The position numbers were made by a program, and so were the translations under genes. From contig JBBQGV010000011.1 in NCBI GenBank assembly GCA_038323375.1, forward strand, positions 1-64,000: a stretch of 64,000 bases of DNA. Direction: 5' to 3'. This DNA is from JABWAJ01 sp038323375 (lineage in GTDB: Bacteria; Bacteroidota; Bacteroidia; Chitinophagales; Saprospiraceae). Position 1 is the first letter of the stretch; the number at the start of each line of letters is the position of its first letter. Positions 50,711-59,999 of the stretch are shown one piece after another. Below the pieces are notes generated by a model. It saw only the letters and a program-made list of their open reading frames with translations. It searched no databases and was not told the DNA's origin.

Positions 50711-51378
50711 CTATTTCGCGTTGAAATCCACTTTCGCGTAAATATCTCCGATGCTAATTTCCTGATTCCCAATCTGGAAGTGCTGTTCAATGCTGTCGTA
50801 GTCCATACTCGCCCAGCGGCGGGTTTCGGCATCGCGAAAATGCAAGGTCAGGTAAGCTTGGTCTTGTTCAACGTAGAGGATGTATCCAGCGAATTGATCT
50901 TTTTGTAGCGCCGCAGTTTGTCCTGCCAATCGTAGCGCTCTGTGCCCGGCGACAACACCTCCACTACCAACCAGGGGTTAAGCGTGGCCAACCTGCCGGG
51001 CAGGTATTCATGATATTGCGACACGCCAAAAACGACCGCAGCATCGGGGTTGTAACTTGCCCCCAACTCGGGGATATAAACGGGGCGATTGCTGCCAAAG
51101 CAATGGAAGTTGGGGTCGCTTCTGAAAGCGCCCACAAGCAGATAAAGCAAATTAGCAACAATCTGCTCGTGCAGGGGAGATGCATAGCTCATCAGGATTA
51201 ATTCATTGGGTTGGTATTCCACAGAAAACTCGGCAGCATCAAGCAAATAAAGAAAATCGTTGAACGAACCTGGCATGGGCACTTTGTCCATGCCCGGCAG
51301 CGCGATTTCCTGTAAAGCTGCCTGTGTGAGCGGAAATTGAGTGCTTACATCCATCATTAAGGGTGGTTTATATCCCAT
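50711..51378 (-). pseudogene. Uma2-family putative endonuclease, frameshifted
   Basis: From ATG 51378 the protein shows the Uma2 (PD-(D/E)XK) fold: SVEYQPNELILMSYASPLHE, IVANLLYLLVGAF, YNPDAAVVFGV and WLVVEVLSPGTERYDWQDKL (catalytic E/D/E...K region intact). At a run of five T (50900-50904) the frame shifts: RRYKKINSL ends soon after, while KDQFAGYILYVEQDQAYLTL, the expected tail, is in another frame down to 50711. One extra A would restore it. Function of Uma2 proteins is unsettled. Either a recent pseudogene or a homopolymer error. Confidence 0.8.
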
Positions 51379-51511
51379 AAAACAAGGTAAATATAGCAAA
51401 AAGCAAAAGAAAATCAAAATGAACCCGCCGATTTTTGACGCATCCCCAAGATCAATTATCTTAGCGTGAATTGTACACAATGCCTGATTACTTACTTCAT
51501 AAAAAACGCAC

Positions 51512-54500
51512 ATGATCCGTTGTTATCCCCCTGTCTGGAGAAGCCTACTCGTTGCAGTGGCCTTCGTTGCTTTATTCGCTTCCTGCAACAAACGTTCCGG
51601 CAAACCTTCCGTTTTGGTTTTTTGCAAAACCGCAGGTTACCACCACGAATCCATTACTGATGGCATCGCTGCCATCCAAAAATTAGGCGAGGAAAATGGT
51701 TTTAGCGTAGATACGACAACCAATTCGGCCTGGTTCAGGGACGATACCCTTTCGAAATATTCCACGGTTGTTTTTCTGAGCACGACCGGCGACGTACTCG
51801 ACCACTATCAGGAAGCTTCTTTTGAGCGCTATATCCAGGCTGGTGGCGGATACGTAGGGATTCATGCCGCATCGGATACGGAGTACGAATGGGGCTGGTA
51901 CGGCCGTCTTGCCGGTGCGTATTTCTTAGAACATCCGGGAATGTCCGATACGTTTAACAACGTGCAGGAAGGCGTGTTGCACGTTTCCGACCATAAACAC
52001 GAAGCCACCAAACACCTGCCGGAACAGTGGAAGCGCACCGACGAATGGTACAGCTTCAAAAAAATGAACCCGGAAGTCAAGGTCTTGATGATCATTGATG
52101 AAAAAACCTACAAGGGCGGCAAAAACGGCGATAACCACCCCATGTCCTGGTACCACAACTACGACGGCGGCAGGGCTTTTTATACCGCACTGGGCCATAC
52201 CAAAGAATCCTACACCGAACCTGATTTCCTGAAGCTTATTCTGGGCGGGATCCAATACGCCATCGGAAAAAACGAAAACCTTGACTATTCAAAAGCCCGA
52301 ACGCTGCCCGTGCCTGAAGAAGACCGTTTTTCAAAAACCATGCTTTCTTCCGGCGTTTTTTACGAACCCACCGAAATGACCATCCTGCCCAATCTGGACA
52401 TTTTAATTGCCCAGCGGCGCGGTGAAATCATGCTGTACAAAAATGAAACCAGTGCAGTGAAACAGGTCGGGTTTTTGGATGCGTATTTTAAAACCAAAAT
52501 CAGCGGCGTCAATGCCGAAGAAGGCGTGATGGGCATACAAGCCGACCCCGGTTTTGAAAAAAATCACTACGTTTTTGTTTTTTATAGCCCGGCAGATACT
52601 TCTGTAAATCGCTTGTCGCGGTTTAAGTTTGAAAACGATACTTTAGACCTGAAGACGGAGCAGATCATTTTGGAGTTGTATTCGCAACGGGAAATTTGTT
52701 GCCATACCGGCGGCTCCATTGCTTTTGACAAAGACGGGCTGTTGTACCTATCCACCGGCGATAATTCCACGCCGTTTGACGAACCAAATCAGCCTTACGC
52801 CAACCACGGCTACGCGCCATTGGACGACCGCCCCGGACACGAGCAATACGATGCCCGCCGTTCTTCGGGCAATGCCAATGACCTCCGGGGTAAAATCCTG
52901 CGCATCCGCGTTAAGGAAGACGGTAGCTACGAAATCCCGGAAGGAAACCTGTATCCCAAAGGCCAAGCCGGAACCCGCCCGGAAATCTACGTGCAGGGCA
53001 ACCGAAACCCTTACCGCATTTCGGTAGACCAGAAAAATGGATTTTTGTACTGGGGTGAGGTAGGCCCCGACGCCAACAACGATAGCCTCAATGTGCGCGG
53101 CCCCAGGGGCTACGACGAAGTAAATCAGGCTCGAAAAGCAGGCTTTTTCGGGTGGCCGCTTTTTATTGGCGACAACTACCCTTACCGGCCCTACGACTAT
53201 AGCACCGGCGCTTCGAGCCAAACATTCGACCCGCAAAAACCAGTAAATAACTCCCGCAACAACACCGGCATTCAGGATTTACCACCGGCCCAGCCCGCCT
53301 TTATCTGGTATCCGTACGCCGCTTCTCCCGATTTTCCGCAAACGGGAACCGGAGGAAGGAACGCCATGGCCGGCCCTGTTTATTATGCCGATATGTTCCC
53401 CGAAGCGACGCGTCTGCCCGCTTATTACAACGATAAATTGATCATTTACGACTGGATTCGGGGCTGGATAAAAGCCGTGACGCTGCAACCCAACGGCGAT
53501 TTTGACAAAATGGAGCCTTTCATGCCCAGTACGAAATTCAATTCGATTATTGATATGGAAATCGGGTCCGACGGGCAGTTGTATTTGCTGGAATATGGCA
53601 CCGGTTGGTTTAGCAAAAATCTCGATTCCGGTCTGTCTCGAATTGACCTCAATGCTGGCAACCGCGCGCCCAAAGTCAACGACCTCGTCGCCAGTAAAAC
53701 TTCCGGCGTCCTGCCGTTGTCCGTCGTGTTCACCGTAGATGCGGTTGATCTGGAAAACGATCAAATGACTTATAACTGGGATTTGGGCAACGATGTAAAA
53801 AAACAAACCACCGAACCCCGCCTCGAACATACTTTTGATAAAGTGGGTTCGTATACCGTTGCGGTGCAGGTCAGCGATGATAAAAACGCGACGACAAAAA
53901 GCAGTTCGATCAGTATTTATGCCGGGAATGAAGCGCCGGTGGTCAATATTGCCCTTACCGGCAATCAGACTTTTTATTTCCCCGGCCAGCCCGTTCGCTA
54001 TGCGGTCAGCATTTTTGACAAAGACGCCCCGTCCGCAGTCTCAGCGGCAGCCGGTGTTTTTGTCTCGGCTGATTACTTAGACAGTCCCGACAGGGCGGCT
54101 TTGCCCGTTGGCCATTTAGTGGCCGGAGCAGTCATGCCCGGAAAAAGCATCATGGAATCGGTGGTTTGCAAAGCGTGCCATAAAGAGGCCGAAAAATCAA
54201 TCGGGCCTTCTTTTGTAGACATTGCAAAACGGTACCAAAAAGACCGCAATGCCACAACTTACCTGCTGGGTAAAATTCAGATGGGTGGTGCCGGAGTTTG
54301 GGGCGAAACGGCCATGCCGGGCAATCCGGACCTTAAAGAAGTAGATGCAAAGCAGATCGTTGCCTGGATTCTATCGCTGGCACCATCGGAGCAGCAAGCC
54401 AAAAAATCGCTGGCGCCGAGCGGTTCGGTTTCTCCGACGCTTGGAAAAAAGCCCAACAACAATGGCGTTTTCATCCTTTCGGCAAGTTATACTGACAAAG

Positions 54501-54967
54501 GGGGCGAAGGCATCCAACCTTTGAGCGGCGCGGCATCTGTGACGCTCAGAAACAGCAATATGGGTTTTGACGATGCCCGAAATCTGGCAGGTTATACCCG
54601 CCTCGACTTTGGTGGAAGCCGCTTGTTAATGACGCCAAAAGCTGCCGGCTCTTTCAGCTTAGACAGCCTTGACCTCACAGGCATTTCCACTGCGACCATA
54701 GCCATGGGCTGGCAGTTTGCGCCACAATTCGGCTATGCCTTTGAATTGCGCCTCGATGCGCCCAACGGCAAAAAAATAGGAGAAGCAATCTTGAAAGGCA
54801 GTGGCAGCGCTGCTCCGAAAGCAGTTATCCAAACCACTTCGCTGGTTATTCCGATACAACCGGTTAATGACGGGAAGCGCCACAACCTATACCTTGTCAG
54901 CAAGCCCAACGATCCGGGCGAACCGAATCAGGTAGCGTTGCGGGGGATTACGTTTGTTGCGAAGTAG
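51512..54967 (+). CDS. Multidomain lipoprotein: ThuA, sorbosone/glucose dehydrogenase-like propeller, PKD, cytochrome c
   Basis: 1151 residues. Lipobox FASCNKRS marks an exported lipoprotein. Order: ThuA-like domain (~33-255: VLVFCKTAGYHHESITDG, GGGYVGIHAASDTEYEW); PQQ-dependent sugar dehydrogenase-like six-blade propeller (~290-720: EGVMGIQADPGFEKNHYV, CCHTGGSIAFDKDGLLYLST, GNRNPYRISVD); PKD domain (~727-800: TYNWDLGNDVKK, YTVAVQVSDD); a cytochrome c domain with one heme motif CKACH (~888) and Met region GETAMPG; and a C-terminal carbohydrate-binding-like domain (~1010-1150). Likely oxidises sugars at the cell surface and passes electrons to the heme. Such arrays are frequent in Bacteroidota. 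Confidence 0.93.
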   Translation: MIRCYPPVWRSLLVAVAFVALFASCNKRSGKPSVLVFCKTAGYHHESITDGIAAIQKLGEENGFSVDTTTNSAWFRDDTLSKYSTVVFLSTTGDVLDHYQEASFERYIQAGGGYVGIHAASDTEYEWGWYGRLAGAYFLEHPGMSDTFNNVQEGVLHVSDHKHEATKHLPEQWKRTDEWYSFKKMNPEVKVLMIIDEKTYKGGKNGDNHPMSWYHNYDGGRAFYTALGHTKESYTEPDFLKLILGGIQYAIGKNENLDYSKARTLPVPEEDRFSKTMLSSGVFYEPTEMTILPNLDILIAQRRGEIMLYKNETSAVKQVGFLDAYFKTKISGVNAEEGVMGIQADPGFEKNHYVFVFYSPADTSVNRLSRFKFENDTLDLKTEQIILELYSQREICCHTGGSIAFDKDGLLYLSTGDNSTPFDEPNQPYANHGYAPLDDRPGHEQYDARRSSGNANDLRGKILRIRVKEDGSYEIPEGNLYPKGQAGTRPEIYVQGNRNPYRISVDQKNGFLYWGEVGPDANNDSLNVRGPRGYDEVNQARKAGFFGWPLFIGDNYPYRPYDYSTGASSQTFDPQKPVNNSRNNTGIQDLPPAQPAFIWYPYAASPDFPQTGTGGRNAMAGPVYYADMFPEATRLPAYYNDKLIIYDWIRGWIKAVTLQPNGDFDKMEPFMPSTKFNSIIDMEIGSDGQLYLLEYGTGWFSKNLDSGLSRIDLNAGNRAPKVNDLVASKTSGVLPLSVVFTVDAVDLENDQMTYNWDLGNDVKKQTTEPRLEHTFDKVGSYTVAVQVSDDKNATTKSSSISIYAGNEAPVVNIALTGNQTFYFPGQPVRYAVSIFDKDAPSAVSAAAGVFVSADYLDSPDRAALPVGHLVAGAVMPGKSIMESVVCKACHKEAEKSIGPSFVDIAKRYQKDRNATTYLLGKIQMGGAGVWGETAMPGNPDLKEVDAKQIVAWILSLAPSEQQAKKSLAPSGSVSPTLGKKPNNNGVFILSASYTDKGGEGIQPLSGAASVTLRNSNMGFDDARNLAGYTRLDFGGSRLLMTPKAAGSFSLDSLDLTGISTATIAMGWQFAPQFGYAFELRLDAPNGKKIGEAILKGSGSAAPKAVIQTTSLVIPIQPVNDGKRHNLYLVSKPNDPGEPNQVALRGITFVAK

Positions 54968-54992
54968 CCCGTGGTCACAATCGCGCGGAGTC

Positions 54993-55049
54993 AAAAAACG
55001 GGCAGAGACCGGCAAATAGTACACGCGAGGCGGAGCCATCGCGCGAGCG
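54993..55049. repeat. GC-rich repeat E, copy 2
   Basis: ACGGGCAGAGACCGGCAAAT then ACACGCGAGGCGGAGCC and CGCGCGAGCG. Partner of 50636-50693. The two copies flank the Uma2 and ThuA/dehydrogenase genes in the same orientation. Confidence 0.55.
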
Positions 55050-55067
55050 GGTCGAGGTTGTAGGGGG

Positions 55068-55215
55068 TTGTGTAAAGAGGCAAAAGGCAAAGTGCAAAAG
55101 GCAATTTTGTTTCATAACACCTGTTGCTTTTGAAAACAAACAGAACGACTTTTTGAAATCATCCAATTTCGCGGAATTATTGCCTCTTGCCTTTTGCAGC
55201 TTGCACCTTATTACA
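55068..55215. repeat. Word-repeat dyad after the dehydrogenase gene
   Basis: Left arm: GAGGCAAAAGGCAAAGTGCA then AAAGGCAATTTTG. Right arm: TTGCCTCTTGCCTTTTGCAG and CTTGCACC. The arms are complementary over most of their length with a loop of about 75 bases. Same architecture as 2516 and 24216. Confidence 0.7.
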
Positions 55216-55290
55216 CAGCCCCGACCTTACAATCAACAAATAAATTCGCCGCTACACCCTCGCGCGCACCGTCCCATCGTCCACCGTCTC

Positions 55291-55316
55291 TTGGGCGACC
55301 GCGAGGGTCGCCCTAC
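55291..55316. repeat. GGGCGACC palindrome, copy 2
   Basis: TTGGGCGACC-gcga-GGGTCGCCCTAC, nearly identical to 42347-42374. CGTCCACC lies on both sides (55278 and 55317), possibly a target duplication. The rest of 55217-55414 holds only a probable promoter region for the peptide gene (TTATTTTGC near 55390). Confidence 0.75.
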
Positions 55317-55435
55317 CGTCCACCATCATATTTTCGTCTGAAAGCTGACTTTTAATTTTTTTTGGTGTGACGGGTTGCTCGGTTTATCTTTATTTTGCAA
55401 TCCAATAGGATTCCATGCTAAAAAATTACATTTTT

Positions 55436-55636
55436 ATGAAAAAGCTCAACTTAGATGCATTCGCAGGAACAACACTGAATGAAGCGCAACAAACCGAAAT
55501 CAAAGGTGGATTAAGCATCATTCAGGTGGGACGCCGCCAGGTAAAATTTTCCAAGTGGGGAGAAATTGACATTCGGTTCACTGCCAATGGTATTGCTATG
55601 CCAACTGTTGCTCAGGGCGACGACGACCAGGAATAG
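55436..55636 (+). CDS. Orphan double-glycine leader peptide precursor (RiPP/bacteriocin-like)
   Basis: 66 residues from ATG 55436 (ATG 55415 in frame adds LKNYIF). MKKLNLDAFAGTTLNEAQQ then TEIKGG is a typical Bacteroidota GG-type leader with the hydrophobic/acidic helix before Gly-Gly. The core, after GG, is LSIIQVGRRQVKFSKWGEI then DIRFTANGIAMPTVAQ and the acidic end GDDDQE. No cysteine, so lanthionine formation is excluded. No peptidase-containing ABC transporter, radical SAM or ATP-grasp gene is nearby. Export and maturation must rely on distant genes. Product unknown. Confidence 0.7.
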   Translation: MKKLNLDAFAGTTLNEAQQTEIKGGLSIIQVGRRQVKFSKWGEIDIRFTANGIAMPTVAQGDDDQE

Positions 55637-55650
55637 CGACCGCCATTTTG

Positions 55651-57195
55651 CTACTGCTTTTCGGAAAGCAAAAGCTGTTTGTATTTTTCCTGCACAATGT
55701 AACTGAAAGCCTGCCCCGACAGCTTGCTTTCAATCCAGGATTCAAAATCGAACAATTGCAGCATGGCTTTTTCGGCAGGGTTGTCTGAAAGGGTGTTAAA
55801 ATCCTGACGCAGTTGCTGAAGGGCTTCCTGTATTTCTTTTGCGCGGCCTGCTTTGATGGCTTTTCGCAAAAACTGAATAAGGCTCACCTCGAACAGCAAC
55901 ATGGTTTTGTGTTGATTCAGGAAGCGTTGCGTTGAACGCAACAGGGAATCAAGCAACAGGTAGTTGTCCATCTCATAGTGAATGATGAGATTCAGGATGC
56001 GCGCCAAGCTTTGCAGATCTTGGCGTTCTACGCTCCGCGGCAGCCCCAGCCATTCGTTCAGGTAATCCAGCGCTTTGCCGAAATCGCCGGCACCGAAGTA
56101 GATGTAGAAATATTGAAAGTAGAAACTACTCCGTTCAAACTGCTCTTTATCAAAGAGTTTCACTTCTTCCAGGTGCTGTTCCAGCGCCTGAAGTCCTTCT
56201 TTAAATTCGCCGGTGACAATGCACAATCGGAAAGCATTGGTGTAGTATTGCCGATGAATTTTCAACTCGTCGTCGCGGGTATTGGGTTGCACGCTGCGCA
56301 GTTTTTTCAGGACTTCCCGCACGCCTTCGTAATTGCCGAGGTAGCCGCAGCTCACCGAATAATTGCTCAGGGCAGAAATGTATTCCGAAACGTCTTCGCG
56401 CAACAGGAGCGGCTTCGATTCCATGATGCCGATTAAGACCCGGCTCATTTCATAAAATCCGGCGTAGTCCTTCTGCGCATAGCTAAAAATAGACCGGACG
56501 CGGTAGTACAAAACCCGAGCCTGGTGCGATAGCGCATGGCTTTCATCCTGGAGCAACGGTTGTCCGAACAGCGATGGAATGTCGTCGCCCGCAGCGGGCC
56601 GTAAGGCATTTTTGCGGATGCTCAGCCAACTCTCGTAAAAAAGATTCTGGTAAGCGTTGAGGTTTTGAAGCCGTTCGGCGCACAAAGCTTCTTCCTGCTC
56701 GATTTCCCCTAAGCGCTTGTTTAACCCATCAATATCGCCCCGGGCATAAGCCACCAATTTTTCCCAGTGGAGTACTTCAAGCAGGGTTCCGAATTTTTCG
56801 TACTCCTGCGCTAATTTTCCCGCTTTGTTCAGGATTTGCAGGCATTCATCGAAATGTGCCCGCCGGTGCAACGCGCGCACCCCCTGCAACATCCCCTTGA
56901 GTTTGTAATCTATGGAGGTGTTCTCGTCATAAGCCTGTAGGCTTTTCAGCACTAATTCGTAGAGGTAGGCTTTCAGTTCCGAATATTTGCGGCTTTGCAG
57001 GGGTTCGCCACCGTAGATCTGGCGCCGGAGCACGTCATCGTCGAATTCGGCCTGCGCATCCATGGCATCAAACAACGACGCATACTTATTTCCCTTGTTC
57101 CCGGTGGCACCAATGAATACTTTAAAATACCGCTTTTCTGTTGCGGAAAGCGATTTAATCAGGCGGAAAAGGCGGTCGGAGGAGGTCTTTGGCAT
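55651..57195 (-). CDS. Hypothetical alpha-helical (TPR-like) protein
   Basis: 514 residues from ATG 57195. Almost wholly alpha-helical, with repeats of about 35-40 residues (HFDECLQILNKAGKLAQEYE, NYEGVREVLKKLRSVQ, DFGKALDYLNEWLGL) of TPR/solenoid type. The start SDRLFRLIKSLSATEKRYFK is shared with many unnamed Bacteroidota proteins. No signal peptide or membrane segment, so cytoplasmic. Probably a scaffold; no function can be given. Convergent with the GG-leader peptide gene, 14 bases apart. Confidence 0.75.
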   Translation of the reverse strand: MPKTSSDRLFRLIKSLSATEKRYFKVFIGATGNKGNKYASLFDAMDAQAEFDDDVLRRQIYGGEPLQSRKYSELKAYLYELVLKSLQAYDENTSIDYKLKGMLQGVRALHRRAHFDECLQILNKAGKLAQEYEKFGTLLEVLHWEKLVAYARGDIDGLNKRLGEIEQEEALCAERLQNLNAYQNLFYESWLSIRKNALRPAAGDDIPSLFGQPLLQDESHALSHQARVLYYRVRSIFSYAQKDYAGFYEMSRVLIGIMESKPLLLREDVSEYISALSNYSVSCGYLGNYEGVREVLKKLRSVQPNTRDDELKIHRQYYTNAFRLCIVTGEFKEGLQALEQHLEEVKLFDKEQFERSSFYFQYFYIYFGAGDFGKALDYLNEWLGLPRSVERQDLQSLARILNLIIHYEMDNYLLLDSLLRSTQRFLNQHKTMLLFEVSLIQFLRKAIKAGRAKEIQEALQQLRQDFNTLSDNPAEKAMLQLFDFESWIESKLSGQAFSYIVQEKYKQLLLSEKQ

Positions 57196-57218
57196 GATCA
57201 AAGGCTAAAATGATGAAT

Positions 57219-57255
57219 TAGTGTCTGTCTTTATAGTCCGGTAGCTGCGTTATCG
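57219..57255. repeat. MITE family B, single end
   Basis: TAGTGTCTGTCTTTATAG then TCCGGTAGCTGCGTTAT, the left end of family B. No right end follows, so this is a solo or truncated copy, upstream of the helical-protein gene. Confidence 0.7.
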
Positions 57256-57369
57256 GATCGTATCGGAATATTCGTCCGTCTTTTACACAAAGTTACTAAT
57301 CCTATGCCGACAATAAACCGATGACTACCTGTAAATAGGTAAAAATCTCCAGTTCTTGAAACCTGACAA

Positions 57370-57490
57370 TCGAAAGGTGGGAAAAGGTTAAAGGTTAAAG
57401 TGGAAAGGTTAAAGGGGGGACACGAAATTTTGATCGTGAAGCGTAATCCCTACTTTTACCTTTTACCTTTCTACTTTAACTTTCCCATTT
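57370..57490. repeat. Word-repeat dyad with GGTTAAAG tokens
   Basis: Left arm: AAAGGTTAAAGGTTAAAGTG then GAAAGGTTAAAGG. Right arm: TACTTTTACCTTTTACCTTT then CTACTTTAACTTTCCC. The arms are complementary, but the word differs from the GCAAG word at other sites. It lies between divergent genes, so it is not simply a terminator. 57256-57369 and 57491-57569 show no gene. Confidence 0.7.
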
Positions 57491-57569
57491 GCATCTTAAT
57501 AGACAAATACGAAAACATTGTAACCCCTTCCCGGTGTTATAAGCTGTTATTTCTTATGCGCAACCCATC

Positions 57570-58763
57570 ATGAAAAACGAAAAAACCCTCCTTTTTGTCC
57601 TGGCAGTCGTTCAATTTACTGACATCATGGACTTTATGATCATCATGCCTTTAGGCTCTACGTTCATGAGGGAGTTTGACATTACGCCACAGCAGTTCAG
57701 CATCATTGTGTCTTCCTACGCCATCGCTGCTTTTTGCTCCGGCCTCCTTGGTGCCGGGTTTATTGACCGGTTCGACCGGAAAAAAGTATTGTTGTTTATT
57801 TATGCCGGTTTTGCCATTGGCACCTTAGCTTGCTCAATAGCGCCCGGTTTTGGATTTTTTCTTGCGGCGCGCAGCCTGACCGGTGTGTTTGGCGGCATTT
57901 TGGCCGCGCTTGTTTTGTCCATCATAGGCGACAATATCCCTTTGGAACGGCGCGGCGCAGCGATGGGCATTGTGATGACTGCATTTTCATTGGCTTCCAT
58001 CGCAGGCGTTCCGACCGGATTATTCTTAGCCGCACATTTTGGCTGGCAGGCACCGTTCCTCACCATCGGAGGCATTGCCATTTTGCTTTGGCTGGTGATC
58101 GTTTTTACGCTGCCGCCTATGAAGAAGCACTTAGAAAGCGGCTTGGTGCAACGCAATCCGCTGAAAGTTTTCAAAAATATCGCTACAGATCCCAACCAAT
58201 TGCGCGCCCTGCTTTTTACGCTCATTTTGATGTTGGGTCATTTTTCAGTCGTCCCTTTCATTGCGCCGTATATGGAGTTGAACATCGGTTTCGACACCTA
58301 TCAGATCTCCTACATCTATGGCTTAGGCGGCCTGCTCACAGTTTTTCTGCTGCCCTTATTCGGAAAATTAGCGGATCGCTACGGCCATATCCGGGTATTC
58401 ACCATTGCAAGCTTTTTTGCCTTGATTTCCATCTTTGCCATCACCAACCTCCCACAGGTTTCCATTGCACTTGCCTTGTGCGTTACTTCTTCTTTTTTCA
58501 TTGTTTCCAGCGGGCGCAGTGTGCCGGCCACTACCTTAGTGACTTCGGTTGTACGCCCGGAAAGCCGCGGCAGTTTTATGAGCGTACGCGCATCCGTTAA
58601 TGAACTGGCGCTGGGTCTTGCCGCTTTTATGGCGGGCATGATCGTGACGAGGCGCCCCGACGGCTCGCTGGAACATTACCCTTATGTCGGGTACATCGCT
58701 ATTGCCATGAGTATTGTTGCCGTTTTGATTGCCCGAAAACTGAAACCGGCGGAAGGGGCTTAA
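57570..58763 (+). CDS. Major facilitator superfamily transporter (12-TMS, drug/sugar efflux type)
   Basis: 397 residues, about 12 hydrophobic helices. N-half: VVQFTDIMDFMIIMPLGSTF, motif A GLLGAGFIDRFDRKKVLL, the motif B-like AARSLTGVFGGILAALV; a DHA1/AraJ-like layout. C-half: GGLLTVFLLPLFGKLADRYG (second motif A), SSGRSVPATTLVTS and RGSFMSVRASVNELALGLAAF. Probable proton-driven efflux of small organic molecules; substrate unknown. Followed by a word-repeat leader and an esterase gene. Confidence 0.9.
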   Translation: MKNEKTLLFVLAVVQFTDIMDFMIIMPLGSTFMREFDITPQQFSIIVSSYAIAAFCSGLLGAGFIDRFDRKKVLLFIYAGFAIGTLACSIAPGFGFFLAARSLTGVFGGILAALVLSIIGDNIPLERRGAAMGIVMTAFSLASIAGVPTGLFLAAHFGWQAPFLTIGGIAILLWLVIVFTLPPMKKHLESGLVQRNPLKVFKNIATDPNQLRALLFTLILMLGHFSVVPFIAPYMELNIGFDTYQISYIYGLGGLLTVFLLPLFGKLADRYGHIRVFTIASFFALISIFAITNLPQVSIALALCVTSSFFIVSSGRSVPATTLVTSVVRPESRGSFMSVRASVNELALGLAAFMAGMIVTRRPDGSLEHYPYVGYIAIAMSIVAVLIARKLKPAEGA

Positions 58764-58856
58764 CGCTTGTTCTGAAATCCCGCACAAACGCTAAAAATCC
58801 TGCTGCATAAACTATCCTGCAACGTTAATTTTCTCCTATTTTGCGGCCCCGGATGT

Positions 58857-58920
58857 GGAAAGGGCAAAGAGTAAATTTACAAAAGGCAACTGCAGAGAGC
58901 AAGTTTGCAAAAGGCAAGGA
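58857..58920. repeat. Word repeat before the esterase gene
   Basis: GAAAGGGCAAAGAGTAAATT then ACAAAAGGCAACTGC and GAGCAAGTTTGCAAAAGGCA. Mostly the one strand of the word; the complementary arm is weak. It encodes the dubious N-terminus that a GTG start at 58855 would give. Confidence 0.5.
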
Positions 58921-58938
58921 CAGCAAAACAGTACCGCA

Positions 58939-59832
58939 ATGATTGATCCGATGAAGTTCTGGAAAGATTCCGTTTCGACAGGCATTCGACTGATAACGAG
59001 GATATTCGAGAAAGGAGAGCCGGCGACCGGCGTTGAAATTCACCAAATAGAAAACTTCCCTTCCGCACACCTCCACCGGGAGGTAAGGGTTGATGTTTTT
59101 TTACCCCCGCAATATTTCGACCGCAGCAATAATCGCTACCCCGTGCTGTTTTTCAACGACGGGCAAGACATGGGCATTGCCGGTATGGCCGATACGCTGG
59201 AGCGCCTTTATGCCGCGCAGCGTTTGCCGCGCCTTGTGGTCGTCGCCATTCATGCCGGCGATCGCATCCACGAATACGGCACAGCCGGCCGGGCGGATTA
59301 TAAAAACAGGGGAAATAAAGCAGGTGCCTACACCTCGTTTCTGCTGGAAGAATTGATTCCGGCTTTGCGCAAACGCTACCGCTTGTCGGATGCCCGAAAA
59401 GATGTTGCCTTCGCCGGGTTTTCACTCGGCGGCCTTTCCGCTTTCGACATTGCCTGGAACCACCCGCAGTATTTTTCCAAAACCGGGGTCTTTTCCGGCG
59501 CGCTGTGGTGGCGGCATCAGGCGTTCACGCACGACAACCCCGACGCACACCGCATCATCCACGAAGTGGTTCGGGAAAGCCCAAAGCGCGACAACATGCG
59601 CTTCTGGTTTCAGTGTGGAACAAACGATGAAACAGACGACCGAAATGGCAACGGCATCATAGATGCAATAGACGATACCCTCGACCTGATCAAAGAATTA
59701 GAGCAAAAGGGGTACCGCAACGGATCCGAGATCACGTACATAGAAGTGCAGGGTGGCGAACACAACCACCATACCTGGGCGAAGGTCTTACCCGATTTTT
59801 TGATCTGGGCCTTTGGCAAACCACACGAATAG
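58939..59832 (+). CDS. Alpha/beta-hydrolase esterase (enterochelin-esterase/Fes-like)
   Basis: 297 residues from ATG 58939; the GTG at 58855 would translate a word repeat. Esterase-D/Fes-like fold: REVRVDVFLPPQYFD, YPVLFFNDGQDMG (oxyanion region), LVVVAIHAGDRIHEYG, nucleophile Ser in VAFAGFSLGGLSAFDIAW, Asp in CGTNDETDDRNG, His in GGEHNHHTWAKVLPDFL. No signal peptide. Possible substrates are siderophore or sugar esters. Its TAG stop is the first three bases of MITE B at 59830. Confidence 0.85.
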   Translation: MIDPMKFWKDSVSTGIRLITRIFEKGEPATGVEIHQIENFPSAHLHREVRVDVFLPPQYFDRSNNRYPVLFFNDGQDMGIAGMADTLERLYAAQRLPRLVVVAIHAGDRIHEYGTAGRADYKNRGNKAGAYTSFLLEELIPALRKRYRLSDARKDVAFAGFSLGGLSAFDIAWNHPQYFSKTGVFSGALWWRHQAFTHDNPDAHRIIHEVVRESPKRDNMRFWFQCGTNDETDDRNGNGIIDAIDDTLDLIKELEQKGYRNGSEITYIEVQGGEHNHHTWAKVLPDFLIWAFGKPHE

Positions 59833-59975
59833 TGTCTGTCTTTCTAGTCCGATAGCTGCGTTATGCTCGGCCCCCAAAATGGTCACTTACGCGAGTAGGC
59901 TCCCGTTTTTGGGGCCTTCGCATGCCTTACTCTCGAACGCTAAAGCTCAGACACCGACTAAATGGCCAGACACTA
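59830..59975. mobile_element. MITE family B, complete copy
   Basis: Starts TAGTGTCTGTCTTTCTAG and closes TCGAACGCTAAAGCTCAGAC followed by an outer end GGCCAGACACTA, the inverse of the start. An inner stem CCCCCAAAA...TTTTGGGG lies at about 59872-59920. 146 bp, no ORF. It begins exactly at the stop codon of the esterase. Confidence 0.78.
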
Positions 59976-59999
59976 AACAAGCTCTTACTTTTACGAGAA

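Noticed and set aside
55417..55636. GG-leader peptide as a lanthipeptide precursor
   Set aside because: The core has no cysteine, so lanthionine rings cannot form.
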